Of a stretch of DNA of 23,225 nucleotides, positions 7,140 through 13,469 are shown piece after piece. Origin of the DNA: Nitrososphaera sp. (GTDB lineage Archaea > Thermoproteota > Nitrososphaeria > Nitrososphaerales > Nitrososphaeraceae); assembly GCA_023252395.1 (NCBI GenBank), contig JAJPDY010000002.1:1-23225 (forward strand). The letters are read 5' to 3'. The position numbers and the translations under genes are program-made. The notes under the pieces are model-generated. The model was not told the DNA's origin, searched no databases, and worked only from the letters and a program-made list of their open reading frames with translations. Numbering within the stretch: the stretch's first letter is position 1; each line of letters begins with the position of its first letter.

Positions 7140-7156
7140 GCTCGCTTAAAGTGAGC
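7140..7156 (+). terminator. Possible hairpin downstream of the SDR gene
   Basis: GCTCGCT and AGTGAGC form a 7-bp stem (one G-U pair) around a 3-nt loop, 27 bp after the SDR stop. An alternative overlapping stem (CGCTT with AAGCG) exists, and no T-tract follows, so termination is uncertain. It also lies within 50 bp of the next start. Confidence 0.3.
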
Positions 7157-7189
7157 AAGCGATAAAACGAATGGTGTCGCAGATCAGCC

Positions 7190-8761
7190 GTGCCGCGTTA
7201 TCTGCTCTTTGGCCTTGTCTGCGCCGGCATCATAATCGCGCCTTTCCTGTTTGAGTCGTACACATTTCATTTGTACGCGATAGGCGAGCCGGCATTCTTT
7301 GTGTTCTCTGGCGCCCGGCTCTGGTTCTTCCTTGCGTCAGTGCTGGCAACGGGGTTCGCCCTTGGCTGGATCTCCCAGCTGCCCATCCGTGCAGCCGCCG
7401 GGTGCATCGCCATTGCAACCTCGATATTGACTTTATTGCTGTACCAAGTCTGCGATCCGCGGCAGTGCTATTATTCCGGCCCAGACGGAATGGGGTGGCT
7501 CCGGCTTGGGACGCTGCTCTTTACCACCGCGTCGATGGGGCTGCTCTTTGGCAGCGGATCGAGAAAAGATCCAGAGAAAAAAAGCACCAGCGCAGTGTTG
7601 TTTGGGGCGATAACCGTGGTATTTCTTGGCTACTATCCTGCGGCTCTCCTGTTCGGCACTTTTATGACGTATGAATTGAGCCTTGCCATTCTGGCTTTTG
7701 CCTTAACAGTGCCCTTCCTTCTGGCCGGGATCGTAAGCTCTATGTTTTCTGCAAAGAAAAGCCATGCAGCCTATTCTGCGATTCTGGGCTGGGCGGTGCT
7801 CTTTTTGCTCTTTGCCAGCCTGCGGCCTTCGGGCGTGCCGCTCCTGACAGCCATGTTGCCCGGAGTTGCCGCCGCGCTCCTTGGGTGGAGGATTTCAAAG
7901 CTTATGCCAAAGGCAAAAGAAGTGGCGCGTGCGGCAGTGTTTGTGCCAGTCTTTGCGCTCTTTGCACTTGCAGGGGCGCACGTCTACATGGATGCCCCGA
8001 TGAACCTGTCAATGGACGCGTCCGGTGCCATAATCCAGCCGACCTACTATTCAGGGGCGTATCATGACGAAAAGTACTTTGCTACAAAAAGAGTGGAGGT
8101 AGAAGTCGATCTTGAACGCCTTGACGGCAGCACGATGAAAAACGATGACTTTGCTCTTGCAGGGATTGGCGCGCAATCCCCGAACTGCTGCAAAGACGGG
8201 CTTGACTATGGCTACAGGGCAGACGTGTTATTCACAAAAGAAGGGCGGTTCCTTGTCGCAAGGGCTTGGGAGACTTGCGATCAGAACATTGGCTGCTCCG
8301 GCCTGCCGTGGATCTCTGCCATGCACGAGTCAAAGGTTCCCCTGCCAGCCAGCAATCCGTCTGTCATGCTTGCAATGGAGTGGGACGGAAGGACAGTGAA
8401 CTGGTACTACAAGGCCGGCGGCAACTGGTCGAAATACAGCTCGTTTGAGCCGCCAGAGATAGAGAACCCGTACTTTAACCTCGGAGTAATATGGGTCGGG
8501 AATCCCTTCACAAACACGGGTTCTAGCGAGGCTTACTTTTACCAGGCCGGCGTCTCAACATCAAGCGAAGCAGCAAGCTTCGGGCAGGTCACCTTTCACT
8601 GCCCCGCATACTATGACAAGCAGGGCGAAAAGCAATGCGTCCCTGCAGCCGCGGTTAACGGCGGCAGCTCGCACTGGAAGGTGCTGTGGAAGTGGGGCCT
8701 GCCAAACAATAATGCGAGAGTTTCAGTGGACGGGACAAACATGACAATAACACTAGGGTGA
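7190..8761 (+). CDS. Polytopic membrane protein with a large Cys-containing extracytoplasmic domain
   Basis: This 523-residue protein has about nine membrane segments in the first 270 residues (the first about 5-21 and the last about 250-270, ALFALAGAHVYM). About 250 soluble residues follow, most simply placed outside the cell. That domain is beta-rich, with aromatic strands and several cysteines in pairs (NCCKDG, CDQNIGC, HCPAY with KQC) that could form disulfides. It also has sequons NLS, NWS and NMT. The strand pattern (MLAMEWDGRTVNWYYKAGG, then NLGVIWVGN) recalls concanavalin-like or carbohydrate-binding folds, but this is not established. The start is GTG 7190, the first possible start after a stop at 7163, with GATAAAAC about 26 bp upstream. 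No enzymatic motif is recognised. The 3' end overlaps the minus-strand gene at 8753-8761. Confidence 0.8.
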   Translation: MPRYLLFGLVCAGIIIAPFLFESYTFHLYAIGEPAFFVFSGARLWFFLASVLATGFALGWISQLPIRAAAGCIAIATSILTLLLYQVCDPRQCYYSGPDGMGWLRLGTLLFTTASMGLLFGSGSRKDPEKKSTSAVLFGAITVVFLGYYPAALLFGTFMTYELSLAILAFALTVPFLLAGIVSSMFSAKKSHAAYSAILGWAVLFLLFASLRPSGVPLLTAMLPGVAAALLGWRISKLMPKAKEVARAAVFVPVFALFALAGAHVYMDAPMNLSMDASGAIIQPTYYSGAYHDEKYFATKRVEVEVDLERLDGSTMKNDDFALAGIGAQSPNCCKDGLDYGYRADVLFTKEGRFLVARAWETCDQNIGCSGLPWISAMHESKVPLPASNPSVMLAMEWDGRTVNWYYKAGGNWSKYSSFEPPEIENPYFNLGVIWVGNPFTNTGSSEAYFYQAGVSTSSEAASFGQVTFHCPAYYDKQGEKQCVPAAAVNGGSSHWKVLWKWGLPNNNARVSVDGTNMTITLG

Positions 8762-8920
8762 GTCGGCTTCTTCCAGAATGTCGACATGCCTTCGCATCCC
8801 GTGGGTCTTGATGTACCTGAGCAGTTCGTCGTGGCTCTTGAGCCGGAAATAGCGCCGCATTCTTTCAAGCGTCGCGTCGTCGTACAAAGTGTAGTCTTTT
8901 CTTTCTTCTTCCGGCGCCAT
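8753..8920 (-). CDS. Small charged protein of 55 residues, function unknown
   Basis: An ATG at 8920 opens 55 codons ending at TAG 8755-8753. The product is highly charged and probably helical: acidic start (APEEERKDYTLYDD), then LERMRRYFRLKSHDELLRYI and RRHVDILEEADSP. No membrane helix or known domain is visible. Support comes from context: it starts 29 bp from the centre of a symmetric TATA-like element shared with the flavoprotein gene at 8977, and its 3' end overlaps the preceding plus-strand gene by 9 bp, a pattern repeated elsewhere here. The regular amphipathic pattern is unlike random antisense sequence. Confidence 0.55.
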   Translation of the reverse strand: MAPEEERKDYTLYDDATLERMRRYFRLKSHDELLRYIKTHGMRRHVDILEEADSP

Positions 8921-8942
8921 GTCTTATAGATGCACGCATCAC

Positions 8943-8955
8943 TAAAAAGTTTTTA
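8943..8955. promoter_or_regulatory. Symmetric bidirectional TATA-like element
   Basis: TAAAAAGTTTTTA is a near-perfect palindrome around G8949. Its centre lies 28 bp before the ATG at 8977 (plus) and 29 bp before the ATG at 8920 (minus). Both distances fit leaderless archaeal transcription, so one element may direct both genes. Confidence 0.45.
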
Positions 8956-8976
8956 CATGGTGTTCAAGATTATTCG

Positions 8977-10125
8977 ATGATGGGCAAGCGAATTTTGATC
9001 CTTGGGGCGGGCTTTGGCGGCCTAGCCGCTGCCAACGCGCTTAGAAAAAGCCTGGGCCAAGACCACCGGATAATAGTAATTGACAGGAAAAAGTCGTTCA
9101 TGATGGGGCTCGTGAAATTGTGGATACTTGAAGGCAGCCGCAAGCTGGAAGAGTCGCAGACCCCGCTTGACGGGCTGAACGCAAAGGGCATCGAATACCT
9201 GAATGACGAAGTAGCCAAGATAGACACCGCGTCAAGCAGGGTGCAGGCAAGAGATCATGGCTGGATAGAATATGACTACCTGATAGTCGCCCTCGGAGCA
9301 GAGCTGGCGCCTGAAAAAATAGCCGGCTTTGCAGGAAGGGGCTACAACCTGTACGACGCGCAGCAGGTTCCTGAGCTGAGAGAGAGGCTGCTTTCGCTAA
9401 AGTCCGGCAGAGTAGCTATTTGCATAATGGGCATGCCATACAAGTGCCCGCCGGCGCCGTACGAAGCTGCGATGATAATAAGCGGCATGCTGGCAAAGCA
9501 CGGGACCAGAAACTCTATAGATCTTGACTTGTACGCGCCGGCGCCAATAGCTCTGCCTGTCGCCGGTCCTGAAATAAGCAGTAATGTCGTCAATGTGATC
9601 TCGAAGCAGGGCATACGCTTTCATGCGTCGCACAAGATAAAGTCGGTTTCAGACAGGCAGCTAGAATTTGAAAATGGAGCCAAGCTCGACTATGACTTGC
9701 TGGTTGGAATTCCACCTCACAGGGTGCCAGAAGTGGTCAGGAGCTCCGGTTTGACTGATGGAGATTGGGTAACAGTCGACAGGCTCACAATGAAGACATC
9801 ACACAAGAACGTCTTTGCAATAGGCGATGTCACTGAGATAAAGGTGGGCGCGCTTGCCGTGCCAAAGGCAGGCATATTTGCCGAAGAAGAGGCAAAAGTA
9901 GCTGCCAGGCAGATAATAGACGAAATCACGAGCAAGCCTGCAATGGCGGCGTTCAACGGTCAGGGCTACTGCTTCATGGAGGTGGGAGGCAAGCAGGCAG
10001 GGTACATCGAGGCTGACTTTTACAATCCTTCTGGCCCGTCGTTAAGGCTCGAGCCGCCATCCGAGCAGAACTACGAGAAAAAGCAGGACTTTGAAAGAAC
10101 GCGGGTAAAGGAGTGGCTACTCTAG
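8977..10125 (+). CDS. Sulfide:quinone-reductase-like FAD oxidoreductase
   Basis: This 382-residue flavoprotein belongs to the pyridine nucleotide-disulfide oxidoreductase superfamily. It has the N-terminal FAD-binding ILGAGFGGLAAANAL (8-22), an Asp ending the second strand (VIDRKKS), the YDYLIVALGAE segment (99-109), and the C-terminal FAD motif VFAIGDVTEI (279-288). The stretch MPYKCPPAPYEAA (153-165) with Cys157 is characteristic of the SQR and flavocytochrome c sulfide dehydrogenase branch; a second cysteine (Cys332, GYCF) lies where that branch has its partner cysteine. This suggests a quinone-linked or sulfide or sulfane-sulfur reaction, but type II NADH dehydrogenase-like activity cannot be excluded. 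A tandem ATG-ATG start (8977/8980) follows a TATA-like element at 28 bp. No C-terminal amphipathic anchor is obvious. Confidence 0.85.
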   Translation: MMGKRILILGAGFGGLAAANALRKSLGQDHRIIVIDRKKSFMMGLVKLWILEGSRKLEESQTPLDGLNAKGIEYLNDEVAKIDTASSRVQARDHGWIEYDYLIVALGAELAPEKIAGFAGRGYNLYDAQQVPELRERLLSLKSGRVAICIMGMPYKCPPAPYEAAMIISGMLAKHGTRNSIDLDLYAPAPIALPVAGPEISSNVVNVISKQGIRFHASHKIKSVSDRQLEFENGAKLDYDLLVGIPPHRVPEVVRSSGLTDGDWVTVDRLTMKTSHKNVFAIGDVTEIKVGALAVPKAGIFAEEEAKVAARQIIDEITSKPAMAAFNGQGYCFMEVGGKQAGYIEADFYNPSGPSLRLEPPSEQNYEKKQDFERTRVKEWLL

Positions 10126-10677
10126 CTGCTTCTTTTCCGGCTTTGACATCGTATAGAACCCGTGTGCTGAAATCAGGAACGCGGCAAGCGACATCTTTGT
10201 AGCAAACACCAGATTCCACGGGGTCTTGGGGTTTGGATATTCTATGTTGATGCCATCGATGTTCAGCTGCCCTCTCATTACGTCGGCAGTTATCAGCGAG
10301 TTCCATATTATGAAATTGTAGACAAACTCGTACAGCGCCACGATTGCGATTGACAGCACTATCAGCTGCAGTATCGACTTGAGCCACTTTGGTATGCTCT
10401 TTACATTTTCGCCACCGAGCCTGACAACGCAGTACCACCCGACCACGGATACTATCATCAGGTACGTGACTAGCTTTGCTATCCCTTGGACCGGGAATTC
10501 TGTCTCTACCAAGACTTCGCCTATTATGACCTTGCCGCTCTGCAGGTACTCGTTCAAGCTGACATAGATGGCGTATAGCGTGATTGTCGCCATGACAAAG
10601 GCGCAAAAGTAAAAGACTCCAAGGAATATCCTCCTCGTCCTCAGCTCGTCCTTGTCCTTTTCAAAGGCCGTGCGCAC
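10117..10677 (-). CDS. Four-helix membrane protein, function unknown
   Basis: This 186-residue protein has four predicted membrane helices: about 17-40, 67-90, 102-125 and 157-175. The N-terminus is charged (EKDKDELRTRR) and the tail is KPEKKQLE. Two loops between helices are longer and polar; the one after helix 3 carries a DGINIEYPNPKTPWN sequence. No conserved catalytic or transport motif is visible. The start is GTG at 10677, with an AATTATAT box about 27 bp upstream. Its 3' end overlaps the flavoprotein gene by 9 bp, tail to tail. Proximity to a quinone-reductase-like protein does not show a link because the genes converge. Confidence 0.75.
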   Translation of the reverse strand: MRTAFEKDKDELRTRRIFLGVFYFCAFVMATITLYAIYVSLNEYLQSGKVIIGEVLVETEFPVQGIAKLVTYLMIVSVVGWYCVVRLGGENVKSIPKWLKSILQLIVLSIAIVALYEFVYNFIIWNSLITADVMRGQLNIDGINIEYPNPKTPWNLVFATKMSLAAFLISAHGFYTMSKPEKKQLE

Positions 10678-10697
10678 AGCCGTAAATATTAGAGCTC

Positions 10698-10709
10698 GGG
10701 ATATAATTA
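10698..10709 (-). promoter_or_regulatory. TATA-like box for the 10677 gene
   Basis: On the minus strand AAATAATTATAT is centred about 27 bp upstream of the GTG at 10677, consistent with leaderless transcription. It lies in the short gap after the polX stop codon, giving this gene its own promoter. Confidence 0.4.
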
Positions 10710-10710
10710 T

Positions 10711-12438
10711 TTACTTTAGAGCCTTCAGCAACTTGCCAACTGGTAGAGTGTTGAGCACGTCTGGCTGCCTTGCCCAGCCCCGCCTTGCCTGCGCTATGCC
10801 AAACATGAGGTATGCATAATGGATTGGGTGGTGCGCGTCAGAGTCGATAACTAACTTGACATTCTTTCTCACGGCCATCCTGACGTACTCGTCTTTGAGG
10901 TCCAGCCTGTCATAGTGCGCGTCGATCTCTAGCACCGTGCCGGTGTCAAGTGCCGCCTCTATCACTTTCTCGATATCTACTGGATACCCTTCGCGCTTGT
11001 TGATCAGCCTGCCTGTCGGGTGGAACAGGATGTCTATACTTGGGTTTTTGGCTGTTTTTACCAGCCGCTCTGTCTGCGCTTCTACTGGCAGGTTAAAGTT
11101 GGAGTGTATGGCCGCGCCCACGATGTCGAGCTTGTCAAGGATATTGTTTGGCATGTCAAGCGAGCCGTCTTTCATTATGTTGACTTCTGCCGACGACAGG
11201 ACGCGCACGCCTTCCAGCCTGTCGTTGAGCTCTGCTATTTTGTCAATCTGCTCCATCAGCTCGTCCTCGTCAAGCCCGCCTGCAAGAGCCAGACTCTTTG
11301 TGTGATCCGTGATTGCGATGTAGTCAAGGCCGAACTCTTTTGCTGCCCGCGCCATCTCCTCTATTGTCGCCGTGCCGTCGCTGTTTTCGCTGTGGACCTG
11401 CAAGTCGCCTTTCAGGCTGCCGTACTCTATCAGCTCCGGCAGACCGTTCTTTTTTGCAAGCTCTATCTCACCGGCGTTCTCTCGCATCTCCGGCGGTATC
11501 CACTGGAGCCCAAGCGACCGATAGACTTCCTCTTCGGTTGCGCCGGCAACCCTCCTCTCGCCTTTAAAGACGCCCCACTCGTTCAGCCTGAGCCCCTTTG
11601 CGATAGCTATCTTGCGGGTCTCTACAGAATGCTCTTTGCTCCCGGTAAAGTACTGGAGGGCCGAGCCCCAGCTCTCCTCCGGCACCACCAGCAAGTCCGC
11701 GTCAATTCCTCCTGCCAGCCTGACAAATGCCTTAGACGGGCCTCTTGCCACTACTTCGTCGACTTCTGGCATCTTTATGAAAAACTCCATGACTCTTTCC
11801 GGGTCGTCTGCAATGACGATGTAGTCAATGTCGCCTATCGTCTCTTTCATGCGTCTGAGCGAGCCGGCGGCAACCGCCTTTTTCACTCCCTGCACCTTCA
11901 AAAGGCGCGCCTCGATCTGCTTTGCCAGCGGGTATACCTCGCCTATTATGCGCCTGCCCTTGCCCCTCCTGAAAAACTCTATGCGCTTCAGGATGTCCTG
12001 CTCCTTCCTTTCTGTAAAACCCGGCGCGCTCCTGAGTTTGCCCTGAGCTGCAGCAGCTTCAAGCTCTGCCAGGTTCTTTATCTGCAGCTTGTCGTACAGC
12101 ACCTTTACAGTCTTTGGGCCTATACCCTCTATGCCATAGAACTCGTCCACGTTAACCGGGATTCTTGTCTTGAGCTCTTCGAGGTAGCGTATCCTGCCTG
12201 TCTTTATGAATTCCTCTACTTTTGATGCAATGGCTTTGCCAATCGACGGGATTTCAAGCAATCCCGAAACGCCCTGCCTGCTGTAAATGTCTGCAATGTT
12301 TTCAGGAAGGCTTGCAATGGTATCTGCAGCCCTGTAGTATGCCCTAGCCTTAAACTGGGCGTTGTCGCCGTCCTCGACCTCGGTCAGAAAGCCAATGTCA
12401 CGCATGGCCTTGGCAAGCTCTGCATTCTTTACCACCAA
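10711..12438 (-). CDS. polX: Family X DNA polymerase with PHP domain
   Basis: This 575-residue repair polymerase fills short gaps, as in base excision repair, and its PHP domain can act as a 3'-5' exonuclease or phosphoesterase. Visible parts are the N-terminal 8-kDa-like region with helix-hairpin-helix segments (LLEIPSIGKAIA about 60-71, GIEGIGPKTVKVL about 102-114) and the polymerase core, with AGSLRRMKETIGDIDY (191-206; Asp203, Asp205) and DADLLVV (246-252). The PHP domain starts near 344 with GDLQVHSENSDG, then ITDH (376-379), SAEVNIM, His445, LFHPTG and IDSDAH (531-536). The first PHP histidine is Gln347, a variant I recall from some bacterial PolX. Length and order match full PolX-PHP proteins. 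The start is TTG 12438, with GTG at 12435 an equal alternative. Confidence 0.95.
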   Translation of the reverse strand: MVVKNAELAKAMRDIGFLTEVEDGDNAQFKARAYYRAADTIASLPENIADIYSRQGVSGLLEIPSIGKAIASKVEEFIKTGRIRYLEELKTRIPVNVDEFYGIEGIGPKTVKVLYDKLQIKNLAELEAAAAQGKLRSAPGFTERKEQDILKRIEFFRRGKGRRIIGEVYPLAKQIEARLLKVQGVKKAVAAGSLRRMKETIGDIDYIVIADDPERVMEFFIKMPEVDEVVARGPSKAFVRLAGGIDADLLVVPEESWGSALQYFTGSKEHSVETRKIAIAKGLRLNEWGVFKGERRVAGATEEEVYRSLGLQWIPPEMRENAGEIELAKKNGLPELIEYGSLKGDLQVHSENSDGTATIEEMARAAKEFGLDYIAITDHTKSLALAGGLDEDELMEQIDKIAELNDRLEGVRVLSSAEVNIMKDGSLDMPNNILDKLDIVGAAIHSNFNLPVEAQTERLVKTAKNPSIDILFHPTGRLINKREGYPVDIEKVIEAALDTGTVLEIDAHYDRLDLKDEYVRMAVRKNVKLVIDSDAHHPIHYAYLMFGIAQARRGWARQPDVLNTLPVGKLLKALK

Positions 12439-12517
12439 ACAGCAATTACCGGGCTGTCCTGCTTCTTAACATTTATCTGCCAGACCTGCATAACAATACC
12501 CGCTGTTATTGCACAAA

Positions 12518-12556
12518 AAACGGTGATGATGATTGCTTTCTAGCTCTGAGCCGTTT
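12518..12556 (+). ncRNA. Kink-turn hairpin with perfect C and D boxes
   Basis: A 7-bp stem AAACGGT (12518-12524) with GCCGTTT (12550-12556, one U-G pair) leads into one unpaired G. Then come box C ATGATGA (12526-12532), a 13-nt loop, and box D CTGA (12546-12549), which directly joins the 3' strand of the stem. This register is that of the C/D kink-turn bound by archaeal L7Ae. At 39 nt it is shorter than usual archaeal C/D guide RNAs and lacks internal C'/D' boxes. It may be a minimal C/D RNA, a fragment of one, or an L7Ae-binding leader element. A weak TATA-like CTTAACATTTATC (12465-12477) lies upstream. Confidence 0.45.
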
Positions 12557-12568
12557 CTTAAAATACAA

Positions 12569-12610
12569 CATGGGAAATAGGCGGAAATGCCGATATGCCC
12601 AATTCCCATG
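12569..12610 (+). repeat. Inverted repeat, CATGGGAA arms
   Basis: CATGGGAA (12569-12576) and TTCCCATG (12603-12610) are perfect 8-bp inverted arms around 26 bases. The loop contains the smaller complementary triplets CGG and CCG. It begins 12 bp after the kink-turn hairpin, so the two may belong to one structured leader. There is no T-tract to suggest a terminator. Confidence 0.4.
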
Positions 12611-12690
12611 TCGCCTTTGCGTCTACATCTCTTCCAGCACTATGTGATTTTACCTTTGATAAACCGCATTTTTGTTCTATCATAAGCAAG

Positions 12691-12704
12691 TTTGACTAGT
12701 CAAA
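12691..12704. promoter_or_regulatory. Perfect 14-bp palindrome, candidate operator
   Basis: TTTGACTAGTCAAA reads the same on both strands and ends 13 bp before the ATG at 12718. That position is usual for a dimeric regulator that blocks transcription start. The gene has no strong TATA box at leaderless distance; TTTGATAAACC (12656-12666) is a possible one, which would put the transcript start at or next to this palindrome. Confidence 0.4.
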
Positions 12705-12717
12705 AGCGCCGCTGATA

Positions 12718-12939
12718 ATGGCCGTGGATTCTGATTTATATGATGCACAAGTGACGATTACGCCCCGCCTGTTAGCAGGGTTAATCTTCCAACCTGCCGT
12801 GTATACGCTTGCAATGGAAGTCATTGAATCGATCGGATGGATCGCACTTGGATTCGTGCCCACTCTGGTTGCAATGGAAGCCGCATGGAAGGCAGGCGGC
12901 AAGCGCAGGCTCGGCCTGATGGAGGCAAAGATACGCTAA
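12718..12939 (+). CDS. Small membrane protein of 73 residues, function unknown
   Basis: The ATG at 12718 opens a 73-residue protein. It has a polar start (AVDSDLYDAQVTITPR), a hydrophobic region of about 40 residues (LLAGLIFQPAVYTLAMEV, then IGWIALGFVPTLVAMEAAW) that could form one or two membrane helices, and a basic tail (KAGGKRRLGLMEAKIR). The TAA overlaps the next ATG by one base (TAATG), indicating coupled translation with a second tiny membrane protein. A perfect palindrome and structured sequence lie upstream. Such pairs are often accessory subunits of larger membrane complexes. No sequence motif tells which complex. Confidence that this is a gene is good, but the function is unknown. 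Confidence 0.65.
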   Translation: MAVDSDLYDAQVTITPRLLAGLIFQPAVYTLAMEVIESIGWIALGFVPTLVAMEAAWKAGGKRRLGLMEAKIR

Positions 12940-13061
12940 TGGAAATCTACACAATAGTAGGCTCTATCGTTATCGCGCTGGCAATAGGGCTGATAGGGTT
13001 CCACTTGGCAAAAGACGAGTCAAGCCTGCGGCACAAGAGCATGCTGTCAAGGAAATACTAA
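12939..13061 (+). CDS. Single-helix membrane miniprotein of 40 residues
   Basis: The ATG at 12939 overlaps the TAA of the upstream gene (TAATG). The 40 residues form one membrane helix (about 4-23, YTIVGSIVIALAIGLIGF) followed by a basic tail with LAKDESSLRHKSMLSRKY. This layout, a short outside end with one helix and a positively charged inside tail, is typical of small subunits of respiratory or oxygenase complexes. It is too short for standard gene-length cut-offs and could be missed by annotation. A hairpin begins 5 bp after the stop. No homologue could be named. Confidence 0.6.
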   Translation: MEIYTIVGSIVIALAIGLIGFHLAKDESSLRHKSMLSRKY

Positions 13062-13066
13062 TCCTA

Positions 13067-13093
13067 GCTGGCATCTTCGTGGCAGGTGCCAGC
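13067..13093 (+). terminator. Hairpin after the tiny membrane-gene pair
   Basis: GCTGGCA (13067-13073) and TGCCAGC (13087-13093) form a perfect GC-rich 7-bp stem around 13 nt, starting 5 bp after the stop codon at 13061. No T-run follows, so it may stabilise the mRNA 3' end or mark processing rather than terminate transcription. Confidence 0.4.
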
Positions 13094-13166
13094 AATATCT
13101 GACTTGCCGCAAACTTTTGTTGACCGAAACGACCAACCTCCTCTAGCGCGGATATAGCATGTAAAA

Positions 13167-13433
13167 ATGGAGCGGGTCTTTGAAATCCACAAGTACAGGG
13201 CAGACGCCTTTCTGTACGTCGTGGCAAGAACCAACAAGCATTCTGAAGATTATGTTAAAAACGACGTTGAAAAAATGAACAATATGCTGTCGCCGGAAAT
13301 GAAGGCGGAAGGCATACGGTACGTTTTTGCGCTAGGCACCGTCGACAGCATGGCCAAAAAGGCGGGCGAGCGCACCCGCAAGAAGGGCAAGCAGCAGGAA
13401 AGCGAAGAAAACAGCCTACTTGTCAACTCCTAA
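13167..13433 (+). CDS. Small basic protein, function unknown
   Basis: This 88-residue soluble protein starts at ATG 13167. The first 65 residues look like a compact alpha/beta unit (VFEIHKYRADAFLYVVARTNKHSEDYVKND, then IRYVFALGTVDSMAKKAG). A disordered, strongly charged Lys/Glu tail (RTRKKGKQQESEENS) follows. No family is recognised. A clear TATA box (13437-13444) separates it from the downstream deaminase gene, so it is probably a separate unit although on the same strand. No TATA box is obvious at leaderless distance before its own start; GATATAGC lies only about 15 bp upstream. Confidence 0.65.
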   Translation: MERVFEIHKYRADAFLYVVARTNKHSEDYVKNDVEKMNNMLSPEMKAEGIRYVFALGTVDSMAKKAGERTRKKGKQQESEENSLLVNS

Positions 13434-13436
13434 CAA

Positions 13437-13444
13437 TTTTTATA
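13437..13444 (+). promoter_or_regulatory. TATA box deciding the deaminase start
   Basis: TTTTTATA is centred about 29 bp before the ATG at 13470. That is leaderless distance for this ATG and too close (about 8 bp) for the upstream in-frame TTG at 13449. It supports the shorter protein. Confidence 0.5.
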
Positions 13445-13469
13445 GCAATTGCACTTCTCTCTACTGCAG

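Noticed and set aside
11020..12225. 401-codon plus-strand open frame within polX
   Set aside because: It is fully antisense to a complete PolX with all motifs; its sequence is rich in Cys, Leu and Tyr, as expected for a shadow of a GC-balanced gene.
12518..12556. Calling this a standard C/D guide sRNA
   Set aside because: No internal C' and D' boxes are present and only 13 nt separate boxes C and D, so a normal two-guide C/D RNA is not supported; only a kink-turn hairpin is claimed.
12558..12683. 41-codon minus-strand frame in the intergenic region
   Set aside because: It has no promoter spacing, its sequence is not convincingly protein-like, and it spans the dyad, which explains the region better.
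13449..13469. Extended TTG start of the deaminase
   Set aside because: The family begins at the next ATG, and the TATA box at 13437-13444 is at leaderless distance from that ATG, not from the TTG.
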